NCBI GenBank assembly: GCA_001596155.1
Contig: CP014771.1
Span: 1,798,001 to 1,862,000 of the forward strand
Direction of reading: 5' to 3'
DNA length: 64,000 nt
Source of the DNA: Hymenobacter psoromatis
GTDB taxonomy: Bacteria > Bacteroidota > Bacteroidia > Cytophagales > Hymenobacteraceae
Shown: in pieces, positions 27,464 through 37,012 of the stretch
Numbering within the stretch: the stretch's first letter is position 1
Layout of the letters: the number at the start of each line of letters is the position of its first letter
Translations under genes and position numbers: made by a program
Notes under the pieces: generated by a model
Databases searched by the model: none
The model's input: only the letters and a program-made list of their open reading frames with translations
Told to the model about the DNA's origin: nothing

Positions 27464-28351
27464 CTAACTTGTGGCCATGCCGGCTTGCAGCGCCGCCAGC
27501 GACTCGCCCGCTTCGGTGGGCAGGCCCAGCAGCCGCGCCACGGCCCGGTACACTGCTGCCGGGCCGGCCGGGTGGGCCAGCACGCCCGCCTCACCAGCTG
27601 CCTGGGTTGATTTGCTGAGCTTCTGGCCCGCCGCGTCGGTCAGCAGCGGGTGGTGATAAAACTGCACGCGCGCCGGGTTAAATGCCTGCGTTTCGGGCAG
27701 CTGCGCGGCCAGCCAGAGCTGGGCGGCGGTGCTGGGCAGCAGGTCGAGGCCGCGCACGAGGAGCGTGGTGCCCAGCCGCAGGTCATCCACCACGGAGGCC
27801 AGCTGGTAGGCCGCTACCCCGTCTTTTTTGCGGACGATGAAGTCGGGTATTTCCGCGCCCAGCGGCACGCTCGCTACCCCCCGCCCGGCATCGGTAAAGG
27901 TGATGATGGTGCCGGGCGGCACCTGCGCCCGCCACGCCACGCCGGGCGTGGTGAGGGGCACCAACCCCGCGCCTACCCCCTCACTGGTGCGGGTGCGCTG
28001 GCTGCCATATATTAGGCCCGGCCGCTGAGCCAGCCGGCGCAGCATGCGGTTGTAATCAGGCAGGTGTAGCAGTTGGGAATGGTGCGCCAGGAAATCATCG
28101 GGACCGCTGGGGCCGTGGTCGTAGTCAATTTCCAGCCAGTCAATTACCCGAAAAATATTCTCCAGATAAACCCGCCGCAGCCGGGCGCGGTCGAGGTCGT
28201 CGATGCGCAGGTGCAGGGTGCCGCCGGCCCGGCGCACCAGCAACCAGGTCAGCACAAAGTTGACCGCGTTGCCGAGATGCAGGTAGCCGCTGGGGGTAGG
28301 CGCCAGCCGGCCGACGACTAATTGCGGAGCTTTATTTTTAACGTTTGTCAT
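27464..28351 (-). CDS. gluQ: Glutamyl-Q tRNA(Asp) synthetase-like protein
   Basis: 295 aa, the length of truncated GluRS paralogues that charge queuosine of tRNA-Asp with glutamate. The class I signature is PTPSGYLHLGNAVNF (HIGH equivalent HLGN) and the second signature is KLSKS near the C-terminus. The anticodon-binding domain is absent, as expected. The zinc-binding cysteines of E. coli GluQ are missing (IYGSQRTR occupies the site). The ATG at 28351 lies inside the end of a 54-bp-arm palindrome, so the start codon and ribosome site are supplied by repeat DNA. Specificity (tRNA-Asp against other targets) is inferred. Confidence 0.82.
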   Translation of the reverse strand: MTNVKNKAPQLVVGRLAPTPSGYLHLGNAVNFVLTWLLVRRAGGTLHLRIDDLDRARLRRVYLENIFRVIDWLEIDYDHGPSGPDDFLAHHSQLLHLPDYNRMLRRLAQRPGLIYGSQRTRTSEGVGAGLVPLTTPGVAWRAQVPPGTIITFTDAGRGVASVPLGAEIPDFIVRKKDGVAAYQLASVVDDLRLGTTLLVRGLDLLPSTAAQLWLAAQLPETQAFNPARVQFYHHPLLTDAAGQKLSKSTQAAGEAGVLAHPAGPAAVYRAVARLLGLPTEAGESLAALQAGMATS

Positions 28352-28463
28352 TGCGAGCGCAACGAAGTGGAGCGCGGCAATCTTTCCTTGCCGTTGGGGT
28401 TACTAATCTAACGGCAAGGAAAGATTGCCGCGCTCCACTTCGTTGCGCTCGCAATGACAAACG
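28342..28463. repeat. Palindromic repeat, GTCATTGCGAGC family, copy 2
   Basis: Perfect 54-bp inverted arms (28342-28395 and 28410-28463) with a 14-nt loop. It fills the space between selD and the gluQ-like gene, and its left end contains the ATG of the latter. Confidence 0.9.
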
Positions 28464-28485
28464 GTTTATTGACAAGCGATTTTAT

Positions 28486-29547
28486 TTACTCCACCACAAT
28501 CCACGGCTGACCTTCCTGGTGCGGCCGCAGCTCGCCGAAGCTGTGCAGCGCCAGCCCGTGCTGGGCAAAAACTGCCTGGGCCGCCGTTTCGGCCGCGCCG
28601 GGCTCTACGCAGACCAGCAGGCCCCCCGAGGTTTGCGGGTCGCAGAGGTATAATTTTTGCTCGTCGGTGAGCGGGCTGATTTTGTGGCCGTAGCTCTGGA
28701 AGTTGCGGAGGGTGCCGCCCGGCACCGCGCCTTGCAACAGGTAGCGCTCGGCCTGGGCCAGGCGCGGCACGTCCAGGTAATTGATAACAGCCTTAAAATC
28801 ACTACCCTCACATACTTCGGCCAGGTGCCCGAGCAAGCCGAAGCCCGTGACGTCGGTCATGGCCCGAATGCCGGGAATCTCGCCCAGCTCGGCCCCGATT
28901 TTATTGAGCTGGCGCATCTGGGCCGGGGCCACGTCGGCGTCTTCGGGCCGCAGAATTTCGCGCTTCTGGGCGGTGGTTAGAATCCCTACCCCCACTGGTT
29001 TGGTCAGGTAGAGGCGGCAGCCGGCGGTGGCGGTGTCGTTGCGCTTGAGGTTCTTTTCATCGACCAAACCCGTGACGGCCAGCCCAAAAATCGGCTCCGG
29101 CGAGTCGATGCTGTGGCCGCCGGCCAGCGGAATGCCCGCCTCGGCGCAGATGGCGCGGGCACCCTCCGTCACGCGTGCGGCCACCTCGGGCGCGAGCTTG
29201 TCAATGGGCCAGCCCAGCACCGCGATGGCCAGCAGTGGCCGCCCGCCCATCGCGTACACGTCCGAGATGGCGTTGGCCGAGGCGATGCGCCCGAAGTCGA
29301 AGGCATCATCGACGATGGGCATAAAAAAATCGGTGGTGCTGATGACACACTGCCCTGCTTGGCCCGGCAGGCGGTACACGGCCGCGTCGTCGCGGCTGCC
29401 GTTGCCCACCAGCAGATTCTCGTAGTTGGGCTGGGGCAGGCTGCTGTGCAGGATTTTATCGAGCACGCTGGGCGCAATTTTGCAGCCGCAGCCCGCGCCG
29501 TGGCTGTATTGAGTGAGGCGGATGTGGTCGAGGTCGGGGGTAGTCAT
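28486..29547 (-). CDS. selD: Selenide, water dikinase (selenophosphate synthase)
   Basis: 353 aa. It makes selenophosphate from selenide and ATP. The active-site segment [10 protein letters not shown] has Cys20, Cys22 and Lys23 equivalent to E. coli Cys17, Cys19 and Lys20, so this is the Cys form, not the selenocysteine form. Other marks are [33 protein letters not shown] and [14 protein letters not shown] 29547 sits at the family N-terminus; the upstream extension is not conserved-looking. It is the third gene of an operon with mnmH and a VOC gene. This points to 2-selenouridine in tRNA as the use of selenium here. Confidence 0.94.
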   Translation of the reverse strand: MTTPDLDHIRLTQYSHGAGCGCKIAPSVLDKILHSSLPQPNYENLLVGNGSRDDAAVYRLPGQAGQCVISTTDFFMPIVDDAFDFGRIASANAISDVYAMGGRPLLAIAVLGWPIDKLAPEVAARVTEGARAICAEAGIPLAGGHSIDSPEPIFGLAVTGLVDEKNLKRNDTATAGCRLYLTKPVGVGILTTAQKREILRPEDADVAPAQMRQLNKIGAELGEIPGIRAMTDVTGFGLLGHLAEVCEGSDFKAVINYLDVPRLAQAERYLLQGAVPGGTLRNFQSYGHKISPLTDEQKLYLCDPQTSGGLLVCVEPGAAETAAQAVFAQHGLALHSFGELRPHQEGQPWIVVE

Positions 29548-29561
29548 AATGAGGGCAGAGT

Positions 29562-29951
29562 TTAAAAATTCCAGGCAGCTTGGTATAGCACCACCCGATA
29601 ACCGTCGGGGTCCGCAAAGGTGCGGCCCTGGCGGTCCCAATAGGCATTGTGGGCGGGCACCGCTGCGTACCCGTGCGCTTGCAGCCGGGCTACGGCGGCC
29701 GCCCAGTCGGCCCGTTCGGGCAGGTAGAAAACCAGCAGGTTTTCGGCCGTGGGCGCGGGTGGTGCCACGTGGCCCCGCTGCTGCGTAAACTCCAGGTGGT
29801 AAGGCGATTGTGGATGCCCAACCATCAGTCCATCAAAGCCATCGTGACCGGCGAAGGCGTAAAGCTCTGTCAGGCCTAATCCTTCCACGTAGAAGCGGCG
29901 CAAAGCCAGTAGGTCGTTAGTGGGCCGGGCCACTCGCAGCTTCGGAGTCAT
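29562..29951 (-). CDS. VOC (glyoxalase/dioxygenase-superfamily) protein in the selenium operon
   Basis: 129 aa with paired beta-alpha-beta-beta-beta modules: [20 protein letters not shown], then LEFTQQ, and later [13 protein letters not shown]. It resembles the bleomycin-resistance/glyoxalase subgroup with possible metal ligands His and Glu in YHLEF and Glu/Asp near the end. It overlaps mnmH by 4 nt (ATGA) and ends 14 nt before selD, so it is co-translated with selenium genes. No established selenium role exists for such a protein; the linkage may be functional or incidental. Confidence 0.8.
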   Translation of the reverse strand: MTPKLRVARPTNDLLALRRFYVEGLGLTELYAFAGHDGFDGLMVGHPQSPYHLEFTQQRGHVAPPAPTAENLLVFYLPERADWAAAVARLQAHGYAAVPAHNAYWDRQGRTFADPDGYRVVLYQAAWNF

Positions 29952-30964
29952 GCAACAGGGGTAGCAACCGCCGCCCGCACCCGCGCCGAATTGGCCGCCG
30001 CGTCAGTACCCTCAGCGGCCACCGTCACGGCGGGGCGGCCTTCCAGACCGTAGCCGTAGGTTTTGTCATAATAGGCCAGCACCAGCTCCACCATGCGGGC
30101 CATGTCGCCGTCGGCGATGGCACCCAGCGCTTCTTTGGTGACGAGGCCGCCAAGGCGCTTGCTCAGGCGCAGCACGGCCAGGGCCAGGCCGCCGGCATCC
30201 TGGCGGCCGTAGCTGCCGGCCAGGTACTGCACGCGGGCGGCCTGGGGCACGGCCAGCACCACCAGCGGGGCGGCCTGCATCTGGGTAAAGAAGGGGGTAG
30301 GGATGGTGAGGCTGCCAATGTTGCGGCTCTCATCCTCCACCCAAATCGGTTTATCGGGGGGTAGGGCGGCCAGCGCGGCGGCCAGGTCGTTCTCAAACTG
30401 CTCCTGGGTGGGCTGCGGCGGCTGGCCCAGCGCCCCAAACGACGAGCCCAGGTGATTGGCCAGGCCCTCGAGGTCGAGCACGGGTTCGCCCTGGGCAGCC
30501 AGCGCGTGCAGCACGGCGGTTTTGCCGCTGCCGGTGTAGCCGCCCAGCACCCGCAGCTGGCGCGGGCGCGCAAACTCGGCCAAGGCCCAGTGGCGGTAGT
30601 CCTTGTAGCCTTTATCGAGCAGGTTTACCCGGAGGCCGCCCAGCTCCAGCAGCCACTGCACGGCCCCGCTGCGCATGCCGCCGCGCCAGCAGTGCAGGCG
30701 CACTTCCTGGCCAGGCGCCAGCTTACGGGCCTGCTCCACCATCGCACGCATTTTGGGGCCGAAGAAATCGAGACCCAGCAAAACAGCCTTGTCGGGATTG
30801 ACCTGCTTGTAGGTGGTGCCGATGCGCGCGCGCTCCTCGTCGGTGAAGAGGGGTAGGCTGAGCGCGCCCGGAATGTGGCCCTGCGCGTACTCGGCCGGGG
30901 CGCGCACGTCGAGGATGGGGCCAGCGGCGGCACTGAGAAAATCGGTAATGGAGTGGCGAGGCAT
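29948..30964 (-). CDS. mnmH: tRNA 2-selenouridine synthase (MnmH/SelU)
   Basis: 338 aa. It replaces sulfur by selenium in 2-thiouridine at the tRNA wobble position, using selenophosphate. The N-terminal rhodanese domain contains DVRAPAEYAQGHIPGA and the catalytic Cys92 in HCWRGGMRSG. The C-terminal P-loop GGYTGSGKT spans residues 141-149. ATG 30964 was chosen because the longer frame adds a basic stretch lacking in the family. It is the first gene of the mnmH-VOC-selD operon, divergent from nuoM. Confidence 0.94.
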   Translation of the reverse strand: MPRHSITDFLSAAAGPILDVRAPAEYAQGHIPGALSLPLFTDEERARIGTTYKQVNPDKAVLLGLDFFGPKMRAMVEQARKLAPGQEVRLHCWRGGMRSGAVQWLLELGGLRVNLLDKGYKDYRHWALAEFARPRQLRVLGGYTGSGKTAVLHALAAQGEPVLDLEGLANHLGSSFGALGQPPQPTQEQFENDLAAALAALPPDKPIWVEDESRNIGSLTIPTPFFTQMQAAPLVVLAVPQAARVQYLAGSYGRQDAGGLALAVLRLSKRLGGLVTKEALGAIADGDMARMVELVLAYYDKTYGYGLEGRPAVTVAAEGTDAAANSARVRAAVATPVA

Positions 30965-31154
30965 CCCCACAAACTTACGGGAAAGCCGCGCGAGGCGACT
31001 GCCCTGCCAGCACGTAGTGCCTACCCCCCAGCCGAAGCTTCGCGCTACTTTTAGCCGCGCCGGGTGCCCACCTTCCCGGCGCACGCAGTAAGTTTGCAGC
31101 TAATTCGCGGTTTGGCGCGCCGGGCTTCCGGCCGCGACCGCCCCGTTTGCGCTA

Positions 31155-32633
31155 ATGCTGACAGCTTTTCTAGTTTTTTTCCCGCTGGCCGCCGCTCTGC
31201 TGCTTCACTTTGCCAAAGGCAGCGCGGCCCGCATCCTAGCCCTGGGGGCCGCCTTTCTGGAATTAGCCGTGGCCGTGTTCGCGGCCATTACCTACGCCCG
31301 CAGCGGGCCAACCGGCTTCGACTTCAACCTCAGTTGGATACCTTCGGCGGGCATCAATTTTCACCTCGGTATCGACGGCCTGAGCCTGTGCCTGGTGCTG
31401 CTCACGACGGTGCTGGTGCCCATTATTCTGGCCACCGCGTTCCGCCACGAGGAGTACGAGAACCCCGGCGCGTTCTACGCCCTGGTGCTCTTCATGCAGA
31501 CCGGCCTGCTGGGCGTGTTCACGGCGATGGACGCGTTCGTGTTCTACTTTTTCTGGGAAGTGGCGCTGATTCCGATTTATTTCCTGGCCGGGGCCTGGAG
31601 CCGGAGCGACCGCCGCGTTCAGATTACGTTCAAGTTTTTCCTGTACACCATCATCGGCTCGCTGTTTATGCTGGCCGGCTTCGTGTACCTGTATTTGCAG
31701 ACGGCCCCGGCCGCCGGCTCGCTGGCCGCGCACTCCTCTGATATTCAGGCGTTCTACGCGGCTGGCAAGCAGCTGGCCGCCTCGCAGCAGGCATGGCTGT
31801 TCTGGCTCATCTTCGCGGCTTTCGCGGTGAAGATGCCGATTTTTCCCTTCCACACCTGGCAGCCCGACACCTACACCGAGTCGCCGGCTCCGGCCACGAT
31901 GCTGCTCTCGGGCATCATGCTGAAAATGGGCATTTACGGCTGCCTGCGCTGGCTGCTACCCGTCGTGCCGCTGGGCGTGACGCAGTGGCAGCAGCTGGTG
32001 ATGGTGCTGGCCATTATCGGCATCATCTACGGGGCCATTATCGCTATCCGTCAGCAGGATATGAAGCGGCTCATCGCCTACTCGTCGCTCTCGCACGTGG
32101 GCCTGATGATTGCCGGCGTGTTCTCGCTCAAAGCCATTGGCCTGCAAGGCGCGGTGGTGCAGATGTTGGCCCACGGCGTGAACGTGGTGGGCATGTTCCT
32201 GGTGGCCGACGCCATTGAGCGCCGCACCGGCACGCGCCTCATTGCCGACCTGGGCGGCCTCACGCGCCGCACGCCGCTGCTCAGCGTATGCTTTATCGTC
32301 ATGCTGCTCAGCACGGTGGCCCTACCCCTCACCGGCGGCTTCGTGGGCGAGTTTCTGCTGCTGGCGGGCGTGTATGAGTTCAATATGTGGGCCGGTGCGG
32401 TGGCCGGCCTTACCATTATTTTCTCGGCCGTGTACCTGCTACGCATGTACCAGCGCGTGATGCTGGGGCCTGATTCGGCGCACTCCGACACCATGACTGA
32501 CCTCACCGGAGCCGAGCTGACGATGTTCGTGCCGCTCATCGCGCTGGTGTTCTGGCTGGGTTTGTTTCCCGGCACTTTCCTGCATTTATCCGAGCCGACC
32601 ATCAGCAGCATTCTAACCGCGGTTGGCCGCTAA
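31155..32633 (+). CDS. nuoM: NADH-quinone oxidoreductase subunit M
   Basis: 492 aa, about 14 transmembrane helices. It is an antiporter-like proton-pumping subunit of complex I in the inner membrane. Typical segments are FHLGIDGLSL, FYFFWEVALIPIYFL, FPFHTWQPDTYTESPAPATMLLSG (the antiporter Lys/His region) and LIAYSSLSHVGLMI. It is followed by nuoN after 123 bases that contain a palindromic repeat. The other nuo genes are not adjacent: upstream is the divergent mnmH, so the complex I genes are at least partly split here. Confidence 0.95.
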   Translation: MLTAFLVFFPLAAALLLHFAKGSAARILALGAAFLELAVAVFAAITYARSGPTGFDFNLSWIPSAGINFHLGIDGLSLCLVLLTTVLVPIILATAFRHEEYENPGAFYALVLFMQTGLLGVFTAMDAFVFYFFWEVALIPIYFLAGAWSRSDRRVQITFKFFLYTIIGSLFMLAGFVYLYLQTAPAAGSLAAHSSDIQAFYAAGKQLAASQQAWLFWLIFAAFAVKMPIFPFHTWQPDTYTESPAPATMLLSGIMLKMGIYGCLRWLLPVVPLGVTQWQQLVMVLAIIGIIYGAIIAIRQQDMKRLIAYSSLSHVGLMIAGVFSLKAIGLQGAVVQMLAHGVNVVGMFLVADAIERRTGTRLIADLGGLTRRTPLLSVCFIVMLLSTVALPLTGGFVGEFLLLAGVYEFNMWAGAVAGLTIIFSAVYLLRMYQRVMLGPDSAHSDTMTDLTGAELTMFVPLIALVFWLGLFPGTFLHLSEPTISSILTAVGR

Positions 32634-32642
32634 TTCATTTCT

Positions 32643-32734
32643 GTCATGCTGAGTTTGCCGAAGCATCTCGCCCGTTTCGTTGGGGGTAGTAATCCAACGG
32701 CGCGGACAAGATGCTTCGGCAAGCTCAGCATGAC
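32643..32734. repeat. Palindromic repeat, GTCATGCTGAG family, copy 3
   Basis: 26-bp inverted arms (32643-32668 and 32709-32734, one mismatch) between nuoM and nuoN. It can form a hairpin in the operon transcript. Confidence 0.8.
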
Positions 32735-32756
32735 GTTCTTTTCTTGAGGTTCGCTC

Positions 32757-34178
32757 ATGCTCCCACTAGTTCTCCTCTCCGTCTTCGGCATCATCAACCT
32801 GTTCTTCGGCTTTTTGCGCTCCAACCGGGCGCTGCTGCCGTTTGCGCTGGTGGTGTTGGCCCTCGTGTTTGGCATTAACCTGCTCGACTGGAACCACGCC
32901 GGTAGCATCACGGGCCTATTCGACTCGCCCTACGTGAGGCAGATGCTTACCGTGGACAACTACTCGGTGGCCTTCAGCGGCATCGTGCTGCTCACGGCCC
33001 TGGTGCTGCTGCCGTTTTCGCGCTCCTACGTGGTGGCCGGCGAGCCCAACCTGGCCGAGTACTACTCGTTGCTGCTGTTCTCGCTGGTGGGGGCTATTAT
33101 GATGGTGAGCTACAACCACCTCATCATGCTCTTCGTGGGTATTGAAATCCTAAGTATCAGCATGTATTGCCTGGCCGGCTCCGACAAGCGCAACGTGCGC
33201 TCGAACGAGGCGGCCCTCAAATACTTTTTGCAAGGCGCGTTTGCCACCGGCATTCTGCTCTTCGGCATCGCGCTGGTGTATGGCGCTACCGGCACGTTCC
33301 AGCTCAATGAGCTGGCCGCCGCCATTGCTACCCCCGCCAATGCCAGCCTGCAGCCCATGCTCTACGTGGGCGTGCTGCTGATGGTGATTGGTATCGGCTT
33401 CAAGGTGTCGGCCGCGCCGTTCCACTTCTGGACGCCCGACGTGTACGAGGGCACGCCTACGTTCTTCACCGCTTTTATGAGCACGGTGGTAAAAACGGCG
33501 GGCTTCGCAGCTTTTCTTAAGCTGCTGCTGGTGGCCCTGCCCGGTGCCAGCGCCGTGTGGCTGCCCACCATCGTGGCCATGTGCGTGCTCACACTGCTGC
33601 TCGGCAACCTGGGCGCGGCGGTGCAAACCAGCGCCAAGCGCATGCTGGCCTATTCCAGCGTGAGCCACGCGGGCTACCTGCTGCTGGGCCTCGTGGCCGG
33701 CCGGGGCCAGCTCGACGGGCCAGCCGCGCAGGCCATTTTTTTCTACAGCCTGGCCTACTCCGTGGCTACGGTGGCGGCTTTCGGCGTGCTCAAGCTCGTG
33801 GCGGACCAGCGCCAGCGCGAAGACTACGCGGGCCTCGCCGGCCTGGCGCGCACCAACCCGCTGCTGGCTTTTTCGATGACGGTGGCGATGCTGTCGCTGG
33901 GTGGCATTCCGCTCACGGGCGGCTTTTTCGGTAAGTTTTTCATCTTCACGGCCGTGGTGGCGCAGGGCTACATTTGGCTAGTAGTGTTCGCGGTGCTGAT
34001 GAGCATGGTGGGCATCTACTACTACCTGCGCCCCGTTATCGCCATGTATATGCGCCCCGCCGAGCCGGGCACTACCCCCATCATGGTCGATAGCTTTCAG
34101 TCGGCTACGCTGGTGCTGCTGGCCATTATGACGCTGGTGCTGGGTATTTTGCCCGGCTTTTTGAGCGGCTTGCTGTAG
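32757..34178 (+). CDS. nuoN: NADH-quinone oxidoreductase subunit N
   Basis: 473 aa, about 14 helices. It is the second antiporter-like subunit here. Marks include MFVGIEILSISMYCLAG-like LFVGIEILSISMYCLAG, NEAALKYFLQGAFATGI, FHFWTPDVYEGTPT and MLAYSSVSHAGYLLLGL. It starts right after the inter-gene palindrome, in the same direction as nuoM, and probably shares its transcript. The stop is 42 nt from the convergent response-regulator gene. Confidence 0.95.
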   Translation: MLPLVLLSVFGIINLFFGFLRSNRALLPFALVVLALVFGINLLDWNHAGSITGLFDSPYVRQMLTVDNYSVAFSGIVLLTALVLLPFSRSYVVAGEPNLAEYYSLLLFSLVGAIMMVSYNHLIMLFVGIEILSISMYCLAGSDKRNVRSNEAALKYFLQGAFATGILLFGIALVYGATGTFQLNELAAAIATPANASLQPMLYVGVLLMVIGIGFKVSAAPFHFWTPDVYEGTPTFFTAFMSTVVKTAGFAAFLKLLLVALPGASAVWLPTIVAMCVLTLLLGNLGAAVQTSAKRMLAYSSVSHAGYLLLGLVAGRGQLDGPAAQAIFFYSLAYSVATVAAFGVLKLVADQRQREDYAGLAGLARTNPLLAFSMTVAMLSLGGIPLTGGFFGKFFIFTAVVAQGYIWLVVFAVLMSMVGIYYYLRPVIAMYMRPAEPGTTPIMVDSFQSATLVLLAIMTLVLGILPGFLSGLL

Positions 34179-34220
34179 GCGCACACGGCCAGTTTTCAGA
34201 ATCCCTGGCAGCCCCCTGGC

Positions 34221-34982
34221 CTACTCGCCGCGCAGCTGCTGGTCGGCCATATGGCCGTTCTCGAACTGCAAGCTGCCGCAGTACACGTACTTGTCGTCGT
34301 AGCCGTGGATGTGCTGCTGGTTGAGCAAGGTGCTCCGGTTGACGCGTAGAAACTGCCCCCGCAGGTGGTCGGGAATGAGTTGGTAGAGCACGTAGGCGAG
34401 CGAGCCCCGGATGGCGTGTACGATTTGCCGCACGGGCGCGCGCAGGGTCACGTAGTTTTTACCAGCTTCGAGGCTGGCCACGTCGTCCCAGTAAATCTTG
34501 GTGAGCTGTAACCCCACTTTCACAAAAAAATAGTCGGTAGGCCCCACGCTGGGGTTGTCGGGGTCAAGCAGGAGGTCCGACTGCCGGCTGGTACTGTGCT
34601 CGATAGCCGTTTGGATGGCGGCAAACAGGGCCGCATCGTTGGCGGGCTTGATGAGATAGCCGCTGGGGCGCAGCCGGGTGGCCTGCCGGATGGTGTCGAG
34701 GTCGTTGTAGGCGGTGAGAAAAATGAAGGGCGGGGGCACGGGGCGCTCGTGCAGCTGCTGGGCCAGGGCCAGGCCGTTGTGGGTCGGGTTGGGGCTGCGC
34801 AGGTTGATGTCGAGTAGCACGAGGTCGGGTTGGTACTGGGCGAAAGCCTGCCGGGCTTCGACGTAGGAAAGGCAGGTGGCCAGCACGTAGTAGCCCAGGT
34901 CTTGCAGGGTATTGCTCAGCTCTTGGGCTATCAGGGCTTCATCTTCGACTACGATAAGGTTGAGTTTAGGCAATAGCGACAT
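34221..34982 (-). CDS. LytTR-family response regulator
   Basis: 253 aa. The receiver domain (VVEDEALIAQEL, phospho-acceptor Asp58 in LVLLDINLRS, Lys in YLIKPAN) is followed by a LytTR DNA-binding domain (FFVKVGLQLTKIYWDDVASL, then RVNRSTLLNQQHIHGYDDKY). ATG 34982 overlaps the kinase gene by 17 nt, and the longer frame merely runs through that gene. It forms a two-component system with the upstream kinase and probably binds direct repeats in target promoters. Confidence 0.92.
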   Translation of the reverse strand: MSLLPKLNLIVVEDEALIAQELSNTLQDLGYYVLATCLSYVEARQAFAQYQPDLVLLDINLRSPNPTHNGLALAQQLHERPVPPPFIFLTAYNDLDTIRQATRLRPSGYLIKPANDAALFAAIQTAIEHSTSRQSDLLLDPDNPSVGPTDYFFVKVGLQLTKIYWDDVASLEAGKNYVTLRAPVRQIVHAIRGSLAYVLYQLIPDHLRGQFLRVNRSTLLNQQHIHGYDDKYVYCGSLQFENGHMADQQLRGE

Positions 34983-36792
34983 GGGGCAGGCACAGTTCGT
35001 AATGGAAGGGCTGGTCGGGGCGGGTGGTGAGGGTAGCGTGGAGCTGGCGGGCCAGTAGCGTAATAATCTGGGTGCCAAGGCCACCCAACTCGTGCTCGGC
35101 GCTAACTGGCGCGGAACGGGCAGCCTCGGGCGGGCGGCCGTTGTCGGCATAAGTAATGCAGGTGTTGTCGGCGCGGCGCGCCACGCTCACGTTGATTTCC
35201 AGGGCCTGTCCGGCCGTGTCGGCATACTTGATGGAGTTCGTTACCCACTCGTTCAAAATGAGCGAAAGCGGAAAATGGCTGTCGGTGGGCAGGTCAAGGT
35301 CGTCGGTGCGCAGGTGCGTCACCACTTGGCGGCCGTTGGCCAGGCAAGCTACCACGGCCGAGATGAGCGCCCGCATATAATCGGCCACGTCCAGGCCGGC
35401 GGGGTTGCGCAGCAGCTGGTTGTGCAGGGTGGCAATGCTTTCGACGCGCAGGCGGGCGGCCTGCAGCTGCTCCAGCACCTCGGGGTTGTCGGTGCGGCGC
35501 TCCTGCATACGCAGCAAGCTATATATCATGTGTAAATTATTTTTGACGCGGTGCTGGATTTCCTTGTTCAGCAGCTCCACCTGGGCCACTTTGCCATCGA
35601 GCTGCTGGTTGGCTGCGGCCACGGCCTGGTTGGCGGTAGCCAGCTCCTGGTTGGCCGCACCCAGCTCCTGGTTCATGGTCGCCAGCCGCCGCGCCTGGCG
35701 GTTGGCGCGCGCCCCCTGGCGGGCCAAGTAAAAACTCAGCAGGGAGATAATGACCAACCCCACGCTCAGCCCCCACAGCATGCGGGTGCGAGCCACGTTA
35801 CTGGCAGCCTCGGCCGCGCTTTGCTGGTTGGCGGCGGCCTCTTCCGAGCGCATCAGCGCCTGCCGCAGCCGGCCCACGTCGGCACTGCCGCGCAGGCTGT
35901 CGCCCAGGTGCTGGTAGTCGCTCAGGTAGCGGTAGGCCAGGGCATACTGCCCGGCGGCGGCGGCTAGCCGGGCTAAGTTTTCGGCATAGAAGAGGCGGTC
36001 GGGGGTGGGGCGGGTGCGGCGGTAAGCCCCCGCAAGCGAGTCGAGGTAGGGCGAGTGCAGGCGGTGCCGGCCCAGGATGTCGAGGCGGCTGTGCACCAGG
36101 TAATAGTGGGTGAGGTGGTCGTAGGTTTCGGGGTCGTTGCGCACCCAGGGCCGGCGCGTGAGGGTAGTGAGCAGCGAGTCGGCCAGGGCATAGTGGCCGA
36201 CCTCGGTGGCAATGAGGGCCATTTCGACAGTGAAGGGCAGCTGGCGCAGGAGGGCGGGGGGCTGCCTGGCCAGCTCGCGCCGGATAGCCCGCAGCTCGGC
36301 AATGGTGCGCAGCGTGTCGGGCACCTTATCGTAGGCGTGGGCCACCAGGTGCCAGGCGTAGTAGTAGCGCAGGCGCTGGGCGGGCACCCGCCGAAACAGC
36401 GCCGTGGCCTGCCGCAACAGGGCCACCGTGGTTTGCGGCTCCTTATTCCAGGCATCGTAGATGCGGCCCCTGGCAAAAACGGCCTCGGCCAGCAGCAGCG
36501 TATCGTTGGTGGCGGCGGCCAGCGCCTGGGCCCTGGTGTAGTAGTTGAGGCTGCGGGCCAGCGACTCGTCGCCGCGCTTGAGGGCATACACCGAGTCGCC
36601 GGCGTGCAGCAGGGCGAAGAAGGGTGCCTGGCTGGCGGTGACGGGCGCGGGCAGGTGGTCGGCCAGCGGCGCGGCGGCCGCACGACCAACCGGGGCGGGC
36701 TGGCCGGCGGCGCTGGCTACTGCCAGCAGCCCCAGCAGCAGCCCCAGCGCCGCCCCGCCCCGCCGCTGCCAGCGGATAAAGAATGAAGCCAT
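34966..36792 (-). CDS. Sensor histidine kinase, HisKA_2 type, with TPR-like sensor
   Basis: 608 aa. A signal sequence or first membrane anchor (GGAALGLLLGLLAVASAAG) precedes a periplasmic all-helical, TPR-like region (about 40-330). A transmembrane helix (MLWGLSVGLVIISLLSFYLA) and a coiled coil with ANQELATANQAVAAANQQ repeats follow. The HisKA_2 box EIQHRVKNNLHMIYSLL has its phospho-His near residue 413. The HATPase domain has NEWVTNSIKYAD and ends at LPHVAIA. This YehU/LytS-like Bacteroidota layout pairs with the overlapping LytTR regulator. The signal is unknown. Confidence 0.9.
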   Translation of the reverse strand: MASFFIRWQRRGGAALGLLLGLLAVASAAGQPAPVGRAAAAPLADHLPAPVTASQAPFFALLHAGDSVYALKRGDESLARSLNYYTRAQALAAATNDTLLLAEAVFARGRIYDAWNKEPQTTVALLRQATALFRRVPAQRLRYYYAWHLVAHAYDKVPDTLRTIAELRAIRRELARQPPALLRQLPFTVEMALIATEVGHYALADSLLTTLTRRPWVRNDPETYDHLTHYYLVHSRLDILGRHRLHSPYLDSLAGAYRRTRPTPDRLFYAENLARLAAAAGQYALAYRYLSDYQHLGDSLRGSADVGRLRQALMRSEEAAANQQSAAEAASNVARTRMLWGLSVGLVIISLLSFYLARQGARANRQARRLATMNQELGAANQELATANQAVAAANQQLDGKVAQVELLNKEIQHRVKNNLHMIYSLLRMQERRTDNPEVLEQLQAARLRVESIATLHNQLLRNPAGLDVADYMRALISAVVACLANGRQVVTHLRTDDLDLPTDSHFPLSLILNEWVTNSIKYADTAGQALEINVSVARRADNTCITYADNGRPPEAARSAPVSAEHELGGLGTQIITLLARQLHATLTTRPDQPFHYELCLPHVAIA

Positions 36793-36960
36793 AGCGGGAG
36801 CTGTAAAAAGAAAGCGAAGAAGCCGTTTAGAAAGGCTAGCTGAGCGCCGCTCGCGCCTACTTCCTAAACAGCCTCAAAGGTACCGGCTCCCCAATGGCTT
36901 AACCAGCGCCGCCAGCCACAAATTAGCCGGTTGCCGACCTCATTTTTTGAGGTCGGGCGT

Positions 36961-36994
36961 GTGAAGTATTCTTGTTTTTTATAGAATACTTCAC
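36961..36994. promoter_or_regulatory. Palindromic operator 1 upstream of the XRE gene
   Basis: GTGAAGTATT, 14 nt, AATACTTCAC: a perfect 10-bp inverted repeat in a 34-bp site. It is repeated with the same geometry 52 bp downstream. Confidence 0.75.
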
Positions 36995-37012
36995 AAATAA
37001 TAACGACTTGGT

